64,000 nucleotides of DNA from an uncultured Sphingomonadaceae bacterium (lineage in GTDB: Bacteria; Pseudomonadota; Alphaproteobacteria; Sphingomonadales; Sphingomonadaceae): positions 686,501 through 750,500 of the forward strand of contig CANLQI010000001.1 in the NCBI GenBank assembly GCA_947493325.1, written 5' to 3'. Made by a program: the position numbers and the translations under genes. Shown one piece after another: positions 1-9,590 of this stretch (positions are counted from its first letter, which is position 1; every line of letters starts with the position of its first letter). The notes below the pieces were generated by a model. It was not told where the DNA came from and searched no databases. It saw nothing but the letters and a program-made list of their open reading frames with translations.

Positions 1-1008
1 GATACGGGCGCTCATCATCGACTGCATGACCGGGAAGGCAAGTGCAGTAGCTGCGCCCACCACAATACCGGCAACCATCCACCATTGGTTCGGCGCATAG
101 GCGAACATCAGATAGGTCGGAATCCCGAACAGCAGGCTGATAAACACCGTGCGCACCTCGCCCAGCCGTTTCTGCACCGGCCCCACAAGGCCGCCTTGGA
201 CGATAGCGAACAGCAGGCCCCATAAAGTGACGCTAAGCCCTATTTCGCGCGGGCCCCAGTCAAATTTCAGGCTGCCATAATAGGACCATACGGACATTTC
301 GGTCTGTGCGGCCAGCTGTAGCAGGAAAATGACCGCGATCATGCCGATCACCAACGGGAATTTCGACATGACGATCAGGCTGCCAAGCGGGTTGGCGCGC
401 AGGATGGAAAAGCTGCGGCGTTTTTGCTGTGGCAATGTTTCCTTCAATAGAAAGAAACCCAGAACTACGGTGATAAAACACAAGATGCATGCCGCCACAA
501 ATGGCATGCGGTCACCATATTCGCCCAGAAACCCGCCAATGCCGGGCCCGATGACGAAACCCGAACCGCCCGCTGCGCCCATAATGCCGAAATTGCGCCC
601 GCGTGTCTCTCGGCTGCTGATATCGGCGACACAGCTGTTGGCCGCGGCCCATGTGCCGCCCATGACGCCGGCAATGGCGCGTCCGAGAAACAGCCAGGCG
701 AGCGTTGGTGCGAGCGCCATCAACGCATAGTCAATGCACAATGCGCCTGTGGTGAACAGCAATATGGGCCGTCGCCCAAACCGGTCGCTCAGCCCGCCTA
801 TCACCGGCGCGAAGAAAAACTGCATGACGGCAAAGGTAAAGAGCAGCCAGCCGCCAATTGTCGCGGCTTCGGCAATGCTATAATCGCCCATGCCGGTAAT
901 AAGCGAAGGCAATACCGGCACGATCAGGCCAAAGCCCGCCATATCGATAAATACGATAATGGCGACAAACCAGAGTGTGGCAGGAGTAGGACGTGAAGTT
1001 TCGGTCAT
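1..1008 (-). CDS. MFS drug-resistance transporter (TetA-like), 3' end outside the window
   Basis: This is the N-terminal 336 residues of a major facilitator superfamily exporter; the reading frame is still open at base 1, so the C-terminus lies outside the window. The protein opens with hydrophobic segments and carries the MFS motif A, GGLSDRFGRRP, at residues 71-81 in the loop after the second helix, followed by a further conserved stretch (LGRAIAGVMGGTWAAANS). This pattern is typical of the TetA/DHA1 12-helix branch of proton-coupled drug exporters in the inner membrane. The ATG at 1008-1006 is the only sensible start. It is transcribed away from the DUF427 gene, so the roughly 80-bp gap between them must hold both promoters. 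The substrate cannot be read from the sequence. Confidence 0.88.
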   Translation of the reverse strand, partial: MTETSRPTPATLWFVAIIVFIDMAGFGLIVPVLPSLITGMGDYSIAEAATIGGWLLFTFAVMQFFFAPVIGGLSDRFGRRPILLFTTGALCIDYALMALAPTLAWLFLGRAIAGVMGGTWAAANSCVADISSRETRGRNFGIMGAAGGSGFVIGPGIGGFLGEYGDRMPFVAACILCFITVVLGFFLLKETLPQQKRRSFSILRANPLGSLIVMSKFPLVIGMIAVIFLLQLAAQTEMSVWSYYGSLKFDWGPREIGLSVTLWGLLFAIVQGGLVGPVQKRLGEVRTVFISLLFGIPTYLMFAYAPNQWWMVAGIVVGAATALAFPVMQSMMSARI

Positions 1009-1088
1009 GTTGAACTTAATCGGGTTTCTGGAGTTAATATGAGATGTGCGGGGATGCCGCCCAAGAAGATATGTAAAAAGGAAAGATT

Positions 1089-1373
1089 ATGCCGACTGCA
1101 AAATGGAACGGGGCCGTCATAGCCCAGAGTGATAACACCCAGATTGTAGAGGGGAATCATTATTTCCCGCGCGCCGCCGTGAATTCTGATTATCTGAAAA
1201 ACAGTGACACGACAAGCCATTGTCCGTGGAAGGGCAATGCGTCCTATTATTCGCTCGAAGTAAGCGGGGAAACCAATGTCGATGCGGCATGGTATTATCC
1301 ATCGCCTCTTGAGCGTGCAACTCATATCAAGGACCATATCGCCTTTTGGAAAGGCGTTGAAATTACCGATTAG
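1089..1373 (+). CDS. DUF427 domain protein
   Basis: A 94-residue soluble protein that matches the DUF427 family over its full length. Visible family marks are the opening strand with AKWNG, the central HCPWKG motif at residues 44-49 and the aromatic AAWYYP stretch before a C-terminal helix. The biochemical role of the family is not established, although a sugar-nucleotide-transferase-like fold name has been attached to it. The start ATG follows an AAGGAAAG purine run about 6 bases upstream. It has no signal peptide or membrane segment. Its divergent neighbour is an MFS exporter and its downstream neighbour a sodium symporter, neither of which suggests a function. Confidence 0.85.
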   Translation: MPTAKWNGAVIAQSDNTQIVEGNHYFPRAAVNSDYLKNSDTTSHCPWKGNASYYSLEVSGETNVDAAWYYPSPLERATHIKDHIAFWKGVEITD

Positions 1374-1470
1374 ACAGTCATTTATAAACAGCCACATATC
1401 AAGACTCTGGTAGGAGCGCACGCAACGCGCTAGAACCTTCCCAAAAATATATTAGGGGAGATTCGATGCT

Positions 1471-2913
1471 ATGGTAGCAGGAGTTCAGGCAGAGAAAGCT
1501 GAAGGCTGGTCATCGCGTACCGCTTTTGTGTTGGCGGCGGTGGGTGCCGCAGTGGGTCTTGGCAATTTGTGGCGGTTCCCGACGCTCGCCGGTGAAAGCG
1601 GCGGCGGCGCTTTTGTGGCCGTCTATGTTGGCTGTGTTATCCTGATTGGCCTGCCGCTTGTTCTTTCCGAAATCCTGATCGGCCGGGCCGGGCGCAGCGA
1701 TGCAGTCGACAGTGTCCGTAATGTTGCCAAGGCATCGGGCATAAGTGAAAAATGGCAGATATTCGGCTGGTTTGAAATTATCGCGGCGTTTTTCATCCTT
1801 ACATTTTATTCGGTCGTGGCGGGCTGGGTCATCTATTATATCGGCGTCATGCTGGGCGACTTTGGAGGCGCTTTGAGCGCAGGCGAGCCACTGCGCGGTG
1901 CGCTGGCAGGGGAAAGCGGGGAACAGATAACGGGGCGCATGGGCGCGCTGTTTGAAAATGTGCCGATGCTGATCGCCATGCACACATTGTTCATGCTGAT
2001 AACAATCGGCATTGTCGCGCAGGGGGTGACGGACGGCATCGAGAAAGCGGCCATGTTCCTGATGCCCGCATTTTTTGTGCTGCTGGTGCTGATTACGATT
2101 TACGGCGCTTTTACCGGTGATTTTGGGCGCGCTGTGGAATTCCTTTTCACGCCCGATTTTTCCAAGCTGACACCGCCGGTCATTAACGAGGCATTGGGGC
2201 AGGCGCTGTTCTCGATGAGCCTGGGTTCGGCGGCACTGATGACATATGGTGCCTATGTTTCCAGCGAAACGAAACTGGGTCCCACAGCGGGCATGATCGG
2301 TTTTGCCGATACCGGCGTAGCGATATTGGCGGGCCTGATGATCTTTCCGATTGTATTTGCGGCGGGGCTTGATCCTGCGGGCGGCCCGACACTGGTATTC
2401 CAGTCACTGCCGATTGCATTTCAGAATATGCCTGCCGGATCGTTTATCGGCTTGCTGTTCTTTGTGCTGATCTTCTTTGCGGCGCTGACCAGCTCGATCT
2501 CGCTGCTTGAAGGACCCACGGCATGGGCCAAGGATGCGTTTGGCTGGTCACGTGCAAAGACTGCATGGATCATGGGTCTGTGCATCTATGTTGTGGGCAT
2601 TGCCTGCGCATTGTCGCTTAGCGTGTGGAGCGAAGTGCGGCTATTGCCGTTCTGGGATATCTTTGCGGATCAGAGCATCTTTGACACGATCGACGGATTT
2701 ACCGGCAAAATACTGCTGCCGACATCAGCGCTGCTGACGGCGATATTTGTCGGCTGGCGCGCGGACAGGAAACTGGTTGATGCGCAGACCGGTCTTGAAG
2801 GCGGCGTTTTGGCGCTATTCCGCTTCCTTGTGGCCTGGGTATGCCCGATAGCGGTTGGGCTAATACTTCTGTTCGGCATTTTCCCCGACTTGCTGACTGC
2901 CATAGGCGGGTAA
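1471..2913 (+). CDS. Sodium-dependent neurotransmitter-family (NSS) symporter
   Basis: A 480-residue integral membrane protein of the NSS/SNF family, the bacterial relatives of LeuT. The signature GLGNLWRFP lies at residues 29-37 in the unwound first helix, where the family binds sodium and substrate, and is followed by a glycine-rich turn (ESGGGAF). About 11-12 hydrophobic segments can be counted, which is normal for bacterial members. The family imports amino acids or related amines together with sodium; the specific substrate cannot be inferred. The chosen ATG has a GGGGAG ribosome-binding site about 10 bases upstream. The downstream phosphodiesterase gene begins 18 bases after the stop, so the two may share a transcript. 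Confidence 0.93.
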   Translation: MVAGVQAEKAEGWSSRTAFVLAAVGAAVGLGNLWRFPTLAGESGGGAFVAVYVGCVILIGLPLVLSEILIGRAGRSDAVDSVRNVAKASGISEKWQIFGWFEIIAAFFILTFYSVVAGWVIYYIGVMLGDFGGALSAGEPLRGALAGESGEQITGRMGALFENVPMLIAMHTLFMLITIGIVAQGVTDGIEKAAMFLMPAFFVLLVLITIYGAFTGDFGRAVEFLFTPDFSKLTPPVINEALGQALFSMSLGSAALMTYGAYVSSETKLGPTAGMIGFADTGVAILAGLMIFPIVFAAGLDPAGGPTLVFQSLPIAFQNMPAGSFIGLLFFVLIFFAALTSSISLLEGPTAWAKDAFGWSRAKTAWIMGLCIYVVGIACALSLSVWSEVRLLPFWDIFADQSIFDTIDGFTGKILLPTSALLTAIFVGWRADRKLVDAQTGLEGGVLALFRFLVAWVCPIAVGLILLFGIFPDLLTAIGG

Positions 2914-2931
2914 TATTTCCGGCGTACACGC

Positions 2932-4014
2932 ATGGATATGATACGCATTCTTTCTGTTTCGCTTGTCCTGATGGGGGCCATGATGACCGATAGCAGCGCT
3001 GCGGCGCAGATATGTGAGCGCGATGTCGTGGTGATCGCACACCGCGGGGCAAGCGGGGAGAGGCCCGAACACACACTGGCATCCTACGATCTCGCGATCG
3101 ATCAGGGCGCGGATTTTGTCGAGCCCGATCTGGTGATGACAAAGGATGGCGTGCTGGTGGCGCGGCATGAAAACGATATATCCGAAACCACCGATGTTGC
3201 GGGCCGGCCCGAATTTGCGGACCGTAAAACCACCAAGAAAATCGACTACCGGCAAGTAACGGGCTGGTTTACCGAAGACTTCACATTGGCGGAACTGCGC
3301 ACTTTGCGCGCGAAGGAGCGCCTGCCGTTGTTGCGTGAGGCAAACACGGCCTTTGACGGTTTGTACCAGGTGCCGACACTGGATGAGATTATCGCGCTAG
3401 TCCGTGCGCGCGAAGCCGATACCGGGCGGCGGATTGGTATCTATCCCGAAATAAAGCATCCGACCTATTTTGCGGACCTGGGGTTGGCGATGGAGCAGAA
3501 GCTGGTCGATACGCTCCACGCAGCGGGTTATAAGGACGTCAGCGAACCGGTATTTATCCAGAGCTTTGAAACCGGTAATCTGCGCGCATTGGACAAGATG
3601 ACGGACCTTAGGCTTGTTCAGCTTATTCACCCGCTGGTGCCGCCCTATGACATGCGTGAAAGCATGACACAGTTTGACTTGGCTGCGCCCGAAGGGCTGG
3701 CTGAAATTGCGACCTATGCCGATGGCATTGGCCCGGGCACTGACCTCATATTGCCGCGCGATGCTGAGGCGCGCTCGCTGGAACCCACCAGCCTGATAGC
3801 TGATGCACATAAAGTTGGCCTCGCTGTACATCCGTGGACTTTCCGGCGGGAGAATTATTTTCTGCCTGCTGAGCTACGCAAGGGCGCTGATCCGCGCGAT
3901 GCAGGCGATCTGGCGGCGCAGGTGGAACATTTTATCGAACTGGGCGTGGACGGCGTATTCAGCGACAATCCGCGCGAAGCGGTAAAGGCGCGCGACAAGG
4001 CCTGCGGCAAATAA
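2932..4014 (+). CDS. glpQ: Periplasmic glycerophosphodiester phosphodiesterase
   Basis: A 360-residue exported enzyme expected to split glycerophosphodiesters (deacylated phospholipids) into glycerol-3-phosphate and an alcohol. A signal peptide covers roughly residues 1-25, ending in SSAAAQ. The GDPD catalytic elements follow: HRGASGERPEHT with His37, Arg38 and Glu46; the metal ligands Glu64 and Asp66 in VEPDLVMTKDG; and the second catalytic His79 in ARHE. The length and the insertion before the TIM-barrel end match periplasmic GlpQ rather than the short cytosolic UgpQ. The second ATG at 2938 is an equally possible start. The gene ends exactly where the convergent exporter gene ends, with no base between the two stop codons. 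Confidence 0.93.
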   Translation: MDMIRILSVSLVLMGAMMTDSSAAAQICERDVVVIAHRGASGERPEHTLASYDLAIDQGADFVEPDLVMTKDGVLVARHENDISETTDVAGRPEFADRKTTKKIDYRQVTGWFTEDFTLAELRTLRAKERLPLLREANTAFDGLYQVPTLDEIIALVRAREADTGRRIGIYPEIKHPTYFADLGLAMEQKLVDTLHAAGYKDVSEPVFIQSFETGNLRALDKMTDLRLVQLIHPLVPPYDMRESMTQFDLAAPEGLAEIATYADGIGPGTDLILPRDAEARSLEPTSLIADAHKVGLAVHPWTFRRENYFLPAELRKGADPRDAGDLAAQVEHFIELGVDGVFSDNPREAVKARDKACGK

Positions 4015-5259
4015 TCAGGCTGCGGCCTCCGGCACTTTACGCTGAAACAATCTGCCTTTCTCCGCCCAGAAAAGCACCGCCAGCGCAGCCATATTGCATA
4101 ACAGAAATCCGGTGGTCAGCGGTATGCCGGTGCCATCAAAACTCTGTCCTATCACTGCGCCAAGTGAGGCAGAGATGATGGTCGTGGAAAATGCCTGAAA
4201 CGATGATGCCGCCCCCGCCATTCCGCCAAAGGGTTGCATGGCGATCGACGAACAGTTGCTGTTGATAAAGCCTGTCATGCCAAGTGATAATGCGGTCACG
4301 ATAACAAATGGTACAAGCGTCATGCCGCCCGCAAAACCGATGGCGAGGCCGAGAGCGGCCAGAATTATAACCGCCAATATCGCGCTATGCGCCATCCGCC
4401 GGGCGCCGAAACGCATCACAAAGCGCGCGTTCAGAAACGCGCTGAGCGCCAGATTTGCCGTGATAATGGCAAAGATCAGCGGGAAATAATTGCCCACGCC
4501 AAAACCTGTATCAAAAATCTGCTGCGCTGACGCCACAAAACCGAACAGCGGCCCCATGCTTAAACCGCTGGCGAGCATATAGCCGCTCGCCTTGCGATGG
4601 AACATGATGGTTTTCCATGTCGTCCAGATCGTATCCCTGCGGATCGGAATGATATTTTGCGGATCAAGCGTTTCGGGCAGGCGCAGCGATGTCCATATCA
4701 GCAGCATAATGCCCAGCATGGCGAGCGCCGCGAATATCCATGGCCAACTGGCCACCAGCAATATCCCGGCACCCAGTGTGGGCGCGAGCATCGGCACTAG
4801 TGTGAATATGATGAAAGCGAGTGACATGATACGCGCCATTTCGTCGCCGACAAAGCGGTCGCGCACCACCGATGTGACAACGATACGCAGCGCGCCCGCT
4901 GCGAGCCCTGCACAGAAGCGCAATGCCACCAGTATATTGAAATCGGGCGCAAATGCCGCCAAGACAGCAAAAAATGCGTAAAAGGCAAGGGCGGGCAGCA
5001 GTACCTTTTTACGCCCGAAACGGTCGCATAACGGGCCGTAGAATAGCGAACCTATGCCAAATCCCGCGATAAAGGCGAGCACGACCCACTGCCGGTCATT
5101 GGGATCGGTCAATGCATAATCATCTGCAATCATGCCGAGCGCGGGCAGCATCGCATCAATCGCGAGCGCAGTCAGCGACATGAGCGCGGCAATCATCGCC
5201 ACGAATTCAGTGAATCCGAGCGGAAAATCTTTTTTGGCGGGAGTCGCGGTGACAGACAT
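4015..5259 (-). CDS. Bcr/CflA-family multidrug efflux MFS transporter
   Basis: A 414-residue 12-helix exporter of the DHA1 branch of the major facilitator superfamily. It shows the family opening LTALAIDAMLPALGMIADD, motif A as GPLCDRFGRKKV, and the helix-5 antiporter motif region (LAPTLGAGILL). Bcr/CflA members export bicyclomycin, chloramphenicol or sulfonamides by proton antiport, but the substrate here is unknown. I prefer the ATG at 5259 because it has a TAAGG site 6 bases upstream; an in-frame ATG at 5280 lacks one. The stop codon abuts the stop of the convergent glpQ. Confidence 0.9.
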   Translation of the reverse strand: MSVTATPAKKDFPLGFTEFVAMIAALMSLTALAIDAMLPALGMIADDYALTDPNDRQWVVLAFIAGFGIGSLFYGPLCDRFGRKKVLLPALAFYAFFAVLAAFAPDFNILVALRFCAGLAAGALRIVVTSVVRDRFVGDEMARIMSLAFIIFTLVPMLAPTLGAGILLVASWPWIFAALAMLGIMLLIWTSLRLPETLDPQNIIPIRRDTIWTTWKTIMFHRKASGYMLASGLSMGPLFGFVASAQQIFDTGFGVGNYFPLIFAIITANLALSAFLNARFVMRFGARRMAHSAILAVIILAALGLAIGFAGGMTLVPFVIVTALSLGMTGFINSNCSSIAMQPFGGMAGAASSFQAFSTTIISASLGAVIGQSFDGTGIPLTTGFLLCNMAALAVLFWAEKGRLFQRKVPEAAA

Positions 5260-5357
5260 GAACGGCCTTATGACGGGCACAGGCTCGGCTGGCCAGATAT
5301 TAAATATATAGGCCCCGATATTTCCGGTTGGGCGTCTTTGGGTGCAGGCCTATGGCT

Positions 5358-6455
5358 TTAGCTATCGGTATTCTTATCCACCATTTTCTCAATCATTTCA
5401 TTGGCATCTTTGCGGTCTTCGGTATCTGCTGGTTCGGGCGTATCATTCAATCTGTCCGCCAGCTGTGGTGCGATGCAGAACTGCGCAGTAACCGGCAGAT
5501 GGTCAGACCCTGTATTTTCCAGGACATCAATCGATGTGATGGCCACATCAGGTGTGATGAACAGATGATCGAGCGGCCAGCGGAAAATCGGCCAGTACGC
5601 AGGAAAAGTTGCATAAAAGCCGCGGCCTATGCGCGGGTCGACATAACCGCCAATGCGTTTGAATGTCTGCGACGTTTTTGACCAAGCCACATCATTGAAA
5701 TCACCCATGGCCAGAACTGGCACATTCTCCTCTGCCGCCAGTTTTGCGGCTATGGCGATTTCGCCATCGCGGTCTTCGGTGTCCTGGCCCGGCATGGGCG
5801 GGCGCGGATGCAGGCCGATAAAATGGAAAGCATCGCCATTGCGGGTTTCCATCCATACAAAAATAGACGGTGTGCCCGTATCGGCAATATATCGCACTTC
5901 ACTGCGCGTCACATTGAGCCTAGTGTAGAAAGCGAGACCGTAAAGATTGTCAAGCGGTACGGTTTCACGAAATCCGTATTTCTCCATGGCAGGCGCAACA
6001 GCGTCTATCCATTTCTGATCGGTTTCCATCAGAAGTATGACATCCGGATCTTCGCGTTCCAGCATGTCGATCGTGGCCTGATAATTACGATTGTCCTGCA
6101 GCACGTTGAAGCTGAGTATCTTGAAGCATTGTTTGTCCGTATCCTGGGCATCGAGAGTAGCGAATTCAACTTCTTTGGCTGCAAACGGCGTGTAGGGGAA
6201 AATTCTATATGCCTGCCATCCCATCACGGCCACCATAGTCAGCGGCACGACCCAACGCGCCGGTCCTGACATAAATATGATGGCGCACACAAATGTGATG
6301 AGCGCCAGACAAGCGATCATAAACCGCGGGAAATCCCATATGCGTATCCACCATATGTTGGACTCGATCACGCTGGAAATGGTTATGGCGACCAGGAAAA
6401 AGGCCGCTATCCCGATTGTAATATTTGCCATTTGTCCCGCCCGATTTCTTATCAT
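5358..6455 (-). CDS. Membrane-anchored endonuclease/exonuclease/phosphatase family protein
   Basis: About 365 residues with three N-terminal hydrophobic segments (roughly residues 10-100 in total) followed by an EEP-fold domain. The EEP catalytic and metal-binding positions are visible in order: Asn in LSFNVL, Glu in LMETD, His in GLHPRPP, Asp and Asn in MGDFND, and the terminal Asp-His in SDHLPV. The catalytic domain would lie in the periplasm if the third helix exits there. Substrates of this subfamily are not settled; members hydrolyse phosphodiesters of nucleic acids, lipids or sugars. Starts at 6455 (ATG, used here), 6461 (TTG) or 6431 (ATG, just before the first helix) are all possible. 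Confidence 0.82.
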   Translation of the reverse strand: MIRNRAGQMANITIGIAAFFLVAITISSVIESNIWWIRIWDFPRFMIACLALITFVCAIIFMSGPARWVVPLTMVAVMGWQAYRIFPYTPFAAKEVEFATLDAQDTDKQCFKILSFNVLQDNRNYQATIDMLEREDPDVILLMETDQKWIDAVAPAMEKYGFRETVPLDNLYGLAFYTRLNVTRSEVRYIADTGTPSIFVWMETRNGDAFHFIGLHPRPPMPGQDTEDRDGEIAIAAKLAAEENVPVLAMGDFNDVAWSKTSQTFKRIGGYVDPRIGRGFYATFPAYWPIFRWPLDHLFITPDVAITSIDVLENTGSDHLPVTAQFCIAPQLADRLNDTPEPADTEDRKDANEMIEKMVDKNTDS

Positions 6456-6613
6456 TCTCAATATGTCTGAATATCTAGCATATACTGTACGGTCATATAA
6501 CGGTCGCCCGGACTACTGGTTCCGCCTGTATACCGGCCATTGAGAACATAACTGGGGCATCTTTTCAAAATATATCACTTTCACGAATGCACGCTATACG
6601 CTAGGCAAAGCCT

Positions 6614-7480
6614 ATGTCTACGACCTTTAAACTTGATACTTCGACCAGCCGTGCCAACCCGACACCGGCTCCCATGAAACGCGTGACTGTCCCTGCGATC
6701 CGGAATCGCAAGGGGAAAGAGCCGCTGGTGATGCTGACCGCCTATACGGCGCGCACGGCGCAGTTGCTGGATGCGCATTGCGATATGCTGTTGGTGGGCG
6801 ATTCGCTGGGGCAGGTGATTTACGGCCTGCCGTCCACGGTACCGGTCACGCTCGATATGATGTGCGCGCACGGGGCCGCGGTGGTTCGGGGCAGCTATCA
6901 CAGTCTTGTCATTGTTGACATGCCGTTCGGCAGCTATGAAGCCTCACCCGAGCAGGCATTTGAAAGCGCTGCGCGTATCATGCAGGAAACGGGCGCCGCG
7001 GCGGTCAAGATGGAGGGCGGCGCGCATATGGCGCCGACCATCGAATTCCTGTCTGCCCGCGGTATTCCGGTCATGGGCCATGTCGGCCTGACACCGCAGT
7101 CAATCAATATGCTGGGCAGCTACCGTGCGCGCGGCAAAGGCAATGCCGAAACGGCGCAATTGCTGGATGATGTGAAAGCGATCAGCGCATCCGGCGCATT
7201 TTCGATGGTGGTCGAGGGTGTTATGGAAAGTGTGGCGGAAGAAGCCATGTCAATTTCGCAAATTCCTGTCATCGGCATCGGGGCATCGGCCAAATGCGAT
7301 GGGCAGGTTTTGGTGACAGAAGACCTGCTGGGCATGTTCGAACGCACCGCGCGATTTGTAAAACGCTATGACAATCTGGCAGAGCGAATTGAAACTGCCG
7401 TGGCACAATATTCCGAAGAAGTGAAAGCACGAACCTTCCCCGGTGAAGCACAGACCTATCGTCCGAAATCTAAAAAATAA
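6614..7480 (+). CDS. panB: 3-methyl-2-oxobutanoate hydroxymethyltransferase
   Basis: A 288-residue enzyme making ketopantoate from 2-oxoisovalerate and methylene-tetrahydrofolate, the first committed step of pantothenate (coenzyme A) synthesis in the cytosol. The family signature is clear: LTAYTARTAQLLD, the substrate- and metal-binding GDSLGQVIYG, the VKMEGG segment and GHVGLTPQS. A polar N-terminal extension of about 20 residues precedes the conserved core, and a second ATG at 6677 starts right at the core. No other pan gene is in the window. A CoA-transferase gene follows 71 bases downstream on the same strand, a loose CoA-related association only. Confidence 0.96.
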   Translation: MSTTFKLDTSTSRANPTPAPMKRVTVPAIRNRKGKEPLVMLTAYTARTAQLLDAHCDMLLVGDSLGQVIYGLPSTVPVTLDMMCAHGAAVVRGSYHSLVIVDMPFGSYEASPEQAFESAARIMQETGAAAVKMEGGAHMAPTIEFLSARGIPVMGHVGLTPQSINMLGSYRARGKGNAETAQLLDDVKAISASGAFSMVVEGVMESVAEEAMSISQIPVIGIGASAKCDGQVLVTEDLLGMFERTARFVKRYDNLAERIETAVAQYSEEVKARTFPGEAQTYRPKSKK

Positions 7481-7551
7481 TATATTTCTCAAATTATTAT
7501 ACACTAAAGCTCTGAATTTTTAAGAGCTCCGATATCTGCGTAGGAGATTAT

Positions 7552-8745
7552 ATGAGCGACAAATCTGACATGAATGACGCCAGCCAGGCCACCGGCCCAC
7601 TGGCAGGGGTGAAGATTGTCGATATGTCGAGTGTGGTCATGGGACCTTTTGCAACCATGTTGATGGCGGATATGGGCGCTGAAGTCATCAAGGTCGAAAA
7701 TGAAGACGGCAAGATCAAGGGCGACATGATGCGCTATGCCGGGGAATCGCCGACAGGTGACCTTGGCCCGATCTATACGGCGCTGAACCGTAATAAACGA
7801 TCCGTGACCATCAATGCCAAAAATACGGATGAAAAAGCAGAGCTCATCAGGCTCCTTAAAGACTGCGATATATTTTTCCATAATGTCCGTCTGGCGGGCA
7901 TGGAACGGCTTGGACTGGGGTATGAGGATGTAAAGGCCATTAATCCCGAAATCATCTATGTGCACTGCGCTGGATTTGGCGATGGCGGGCCATATTCAAA
8001 ATTACAGGCCTATGACGACCTAGTGCAGGCGGCATCAGGCTATGCGGCGCTGGATCAGCTACGTTCGGGCGGCGCGCCTGCCTATGCGCCGTCGCTGATA
8101 GCCGATAAGACCGTTGGGCTGTTTGCAACTTATGCGACTTTGGCGGCGCTGTATCACCGGGAAAAAACGGGGCAGGGCCAGTTTGTTTCGGTGCCGATGT
8201 TTGAATCCTTCACATTTTTTAACATGGTCGAAAACCTCTATGGCGCGACGTTCAAGGATGAAGGGGGGAAGCTTGGCTATACCCGTTCAATCAACCCGCG
8301 TCGCAGGCCGTATCCCACACAGAACGGCTATATTGCCATTGTGCCCTATGTCGATGCGCAATGGGCGCGCTTTTTTGAAATTGGTGGGCGTCCCGGTGTG
8401 TTTGAGGACCCACGCTTTTCGACATATGAGGAGCGCACCAAACATACCGGTGAGCTATATGCGATTATCGAGGAAGTGGCCGCGACCAAGCCAACGGAAG
8501 AATGGCTGGAAATCCTTGCGCGTGAGAATATTCCGGCAATGCGGTTTAATGAAATGGCAGACGTGCTGAAAGACCCGCATCTGGAAGCTGTCGGTTTCTT
8601 TGAAAAACGCGAGCATGCGCAAGGCGGACCTTATCGTGCGATGCGGCATCCGGTGACTTTCGGGAAGACGCCTGCGAGTATCCGGTACGAGCCACCGGTA
8701 TTGGGTAATGATAACGAGATAGTGGGGAAAAAGCCGTGTAAATAG
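7552..8745 (+). CDS. Class III CoA-transferase (CaiB/BaiF family)
   Basis: A 397-residue member of the CaiB/BaiF (formyl-CoA transferase) family, which moves CoA between carboxylic acids through an aspartyl-CoA thioester. The N-terminal core has the usual VKIVDMSSVVMGPFATMLMA and GAEVIKVE segments. The motif GFGDGGPY followed by AYDDLVQAASG places the predicted catalytic Asp at residue 155. The region ARRRPYPTQNGYIAI-like (here NPRRRPYPTQNGYIAI) is also typical. An AGGAG-like site (gtAGGAGatt) precedes the ATG. The donor and acceptor acids cannot be deduced; a glutaryl-CoA dehydrogenase is encoded 15 kb away, but no link is shown. Confidence 0.93.
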   Translation: MSDKSDMNDASQATGPLAGVKIVDMSSVVMGPFATMLMADMGAEVIKVENEDGKIKGDMMRYAGESPTGDLGPIYTALNRNKRSVTINAKNTDEKAELIRLLKDCDIFFHNVRLAGMERLGLGYEDVKAINPEIIYVHCAGFGDGGPYSKLQAYDDLVQAASGYAALDQLRSGGAPAYAPSLIADKTVGLFATYATLAALYHREKTGQGQFVSVPMFESFTFFNMVENLYGATFKDEGGKLGYTRSINPRRRPYPTQNGYIAIVPYVDAQWARFFEIGGRPGVFEDPRFSTYEERTKHTGELYAIIEEVAATKPTEEWLEILARENIPAMRFNEMADVLKDPHLEAVGFFEKREHAQGGPYRAMRHPVTFGKTPASIRYEPPVLGNDNEIVGKKPCK

Positions 8746-9119
8746 CAGGGCTCTCAGCTTTAGTGCCGTAAGTTTCGTTTCACCAGTACAGTTTCACTCG
8801 AGCGCAATAGGCATCCCGGCACATTCGTCACCCCAGCGTAGGCTGGGGTCCAGATAAGTTTTCGCTAGGCGAAGGCTCTACAGACAAATATGTCAGTCTA
8901 TTGATAGAATATGACCATTATATCTCTGCGCCAAGGCAAAGCCGTCATTTCCCGCTTGCCTGCCCTCGCGAAGTCGGGGGACTGGGTATCTATCTCACAA
9001 CAGTTGCATTATGTGTGAGTTTGGTGAGATGGATACCCGCTTTCGCGGGAATGACGATGATTATGCCGCTTGCTCTATCTGAATGCACAACATCCAGCAG
9101 TTTCTCAAAAATGGCAGGC
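8746..9119. repeat. Intergenic region with one palindromic repeat and a REPIN-like inverted pair
   Basis: This 374-bp gap has no convincing gene. At 8830-8849 an 8-bp perfect stem (ACCCCAGC against GCTGGGGT) sits inside a repeat, 8827-8858, whose tail TCCAGATAA recurs at 57677. At 8944-9055 a REPIN-like unit is present: outer ends GTCATTTCCCGC and GCGGGAATGAC, and an inner inverted repeat GGGTATCTATCTCAC (8984-8998) against GTGAGATGGATACCC (9024-9038), 14 of 15 paired. The same inner sequence recurs at 32947-33037. The gap separates a plus-strand gene from the 3' end of a minus-strand gene, so hairpins here could terminate transcripts from either side. Confidence 0.7.
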
Positions 9120-9473
9120 TTAATGCCTTATATTATATTTCGTTTTAATGGGGCGCAGATAACGCGGCATGATGGGGCCTTCGCTGGCCGGTGATTTACG
9201 CGCCTGTTTGGGGTCGATTGCCGTATCAAAAGCAACGCCGAAACTTGTTCCATCAGCCCATGCAACCTTGCCGCGTAAAGCCCCGATATTGCTGATCCGA
9301 ATTTGCAAGGCATCGCCCGGGGCAACACAGACATTGCCTTCTGCTTTCATGCCATTGGCGGAAAGGTTGCGCACGCGTACCTTATGCCATTGTGTGCCAT
9401 CGCCAAGAATGATTTCAGCGAACTGGAAAAGGCTCTCTCGCGCGCGGGCTCTGTTTTCGGTTTTGTCCAGCAT
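9120..9473 (-). CDS. PilZ domain protein
   Basis: A 117-residue single-domain protein resembling PilZ, a cyclic di-GMP binding fold. The N-terminal arginine cluster RARARESLF and, about 30 residues on, NLSANGMKAE correspond to the RxxxR and (D/N)xSxxG binding motifs; the first Asp is replaced by Asn, which is common in alphaproteobacterial PilZ proteins. The rest is the beta-barrel with GKVAWADGTSFGVAF. The start at 9473 is preferred because GAGG lies 8-9 bases upstream; an in-frame ATG at 9503 is the alternative. Neighbours (dksA upstream) give no clear functional link. Whether it binds c-di-GMP is inference. Confidence 0.8.
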   Translation of the reverse strand: MLDKTENRARARESLFQFAEIILGDGTQWHKVRVRNLSANGMKAEGNVCVAPGDALQIRISNIGALRGKVAWADGTSFGVAFDTAIDPKQARKSPASEGPIMPRYLRPIKTKYNIRH

Positions 9474-9590
9474 AATGGCGACCTCGACTATAAAGGCGGG
9501 CATATACTTGCCCGTGCACCTTATATAACCGTCAAACAGTGGATAAATCGTTAACTATAAACAGAGGTTTATGGCCAAAAGACGTGTCCC

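Noticed and set aside
8901-9194. A 97-codon plus-strand frame in the gap before the PilZ gene
   Set aside because: It runs across REPIN-like repeats and into the PilZ gene's 3' end; its composition is repeat-derived.
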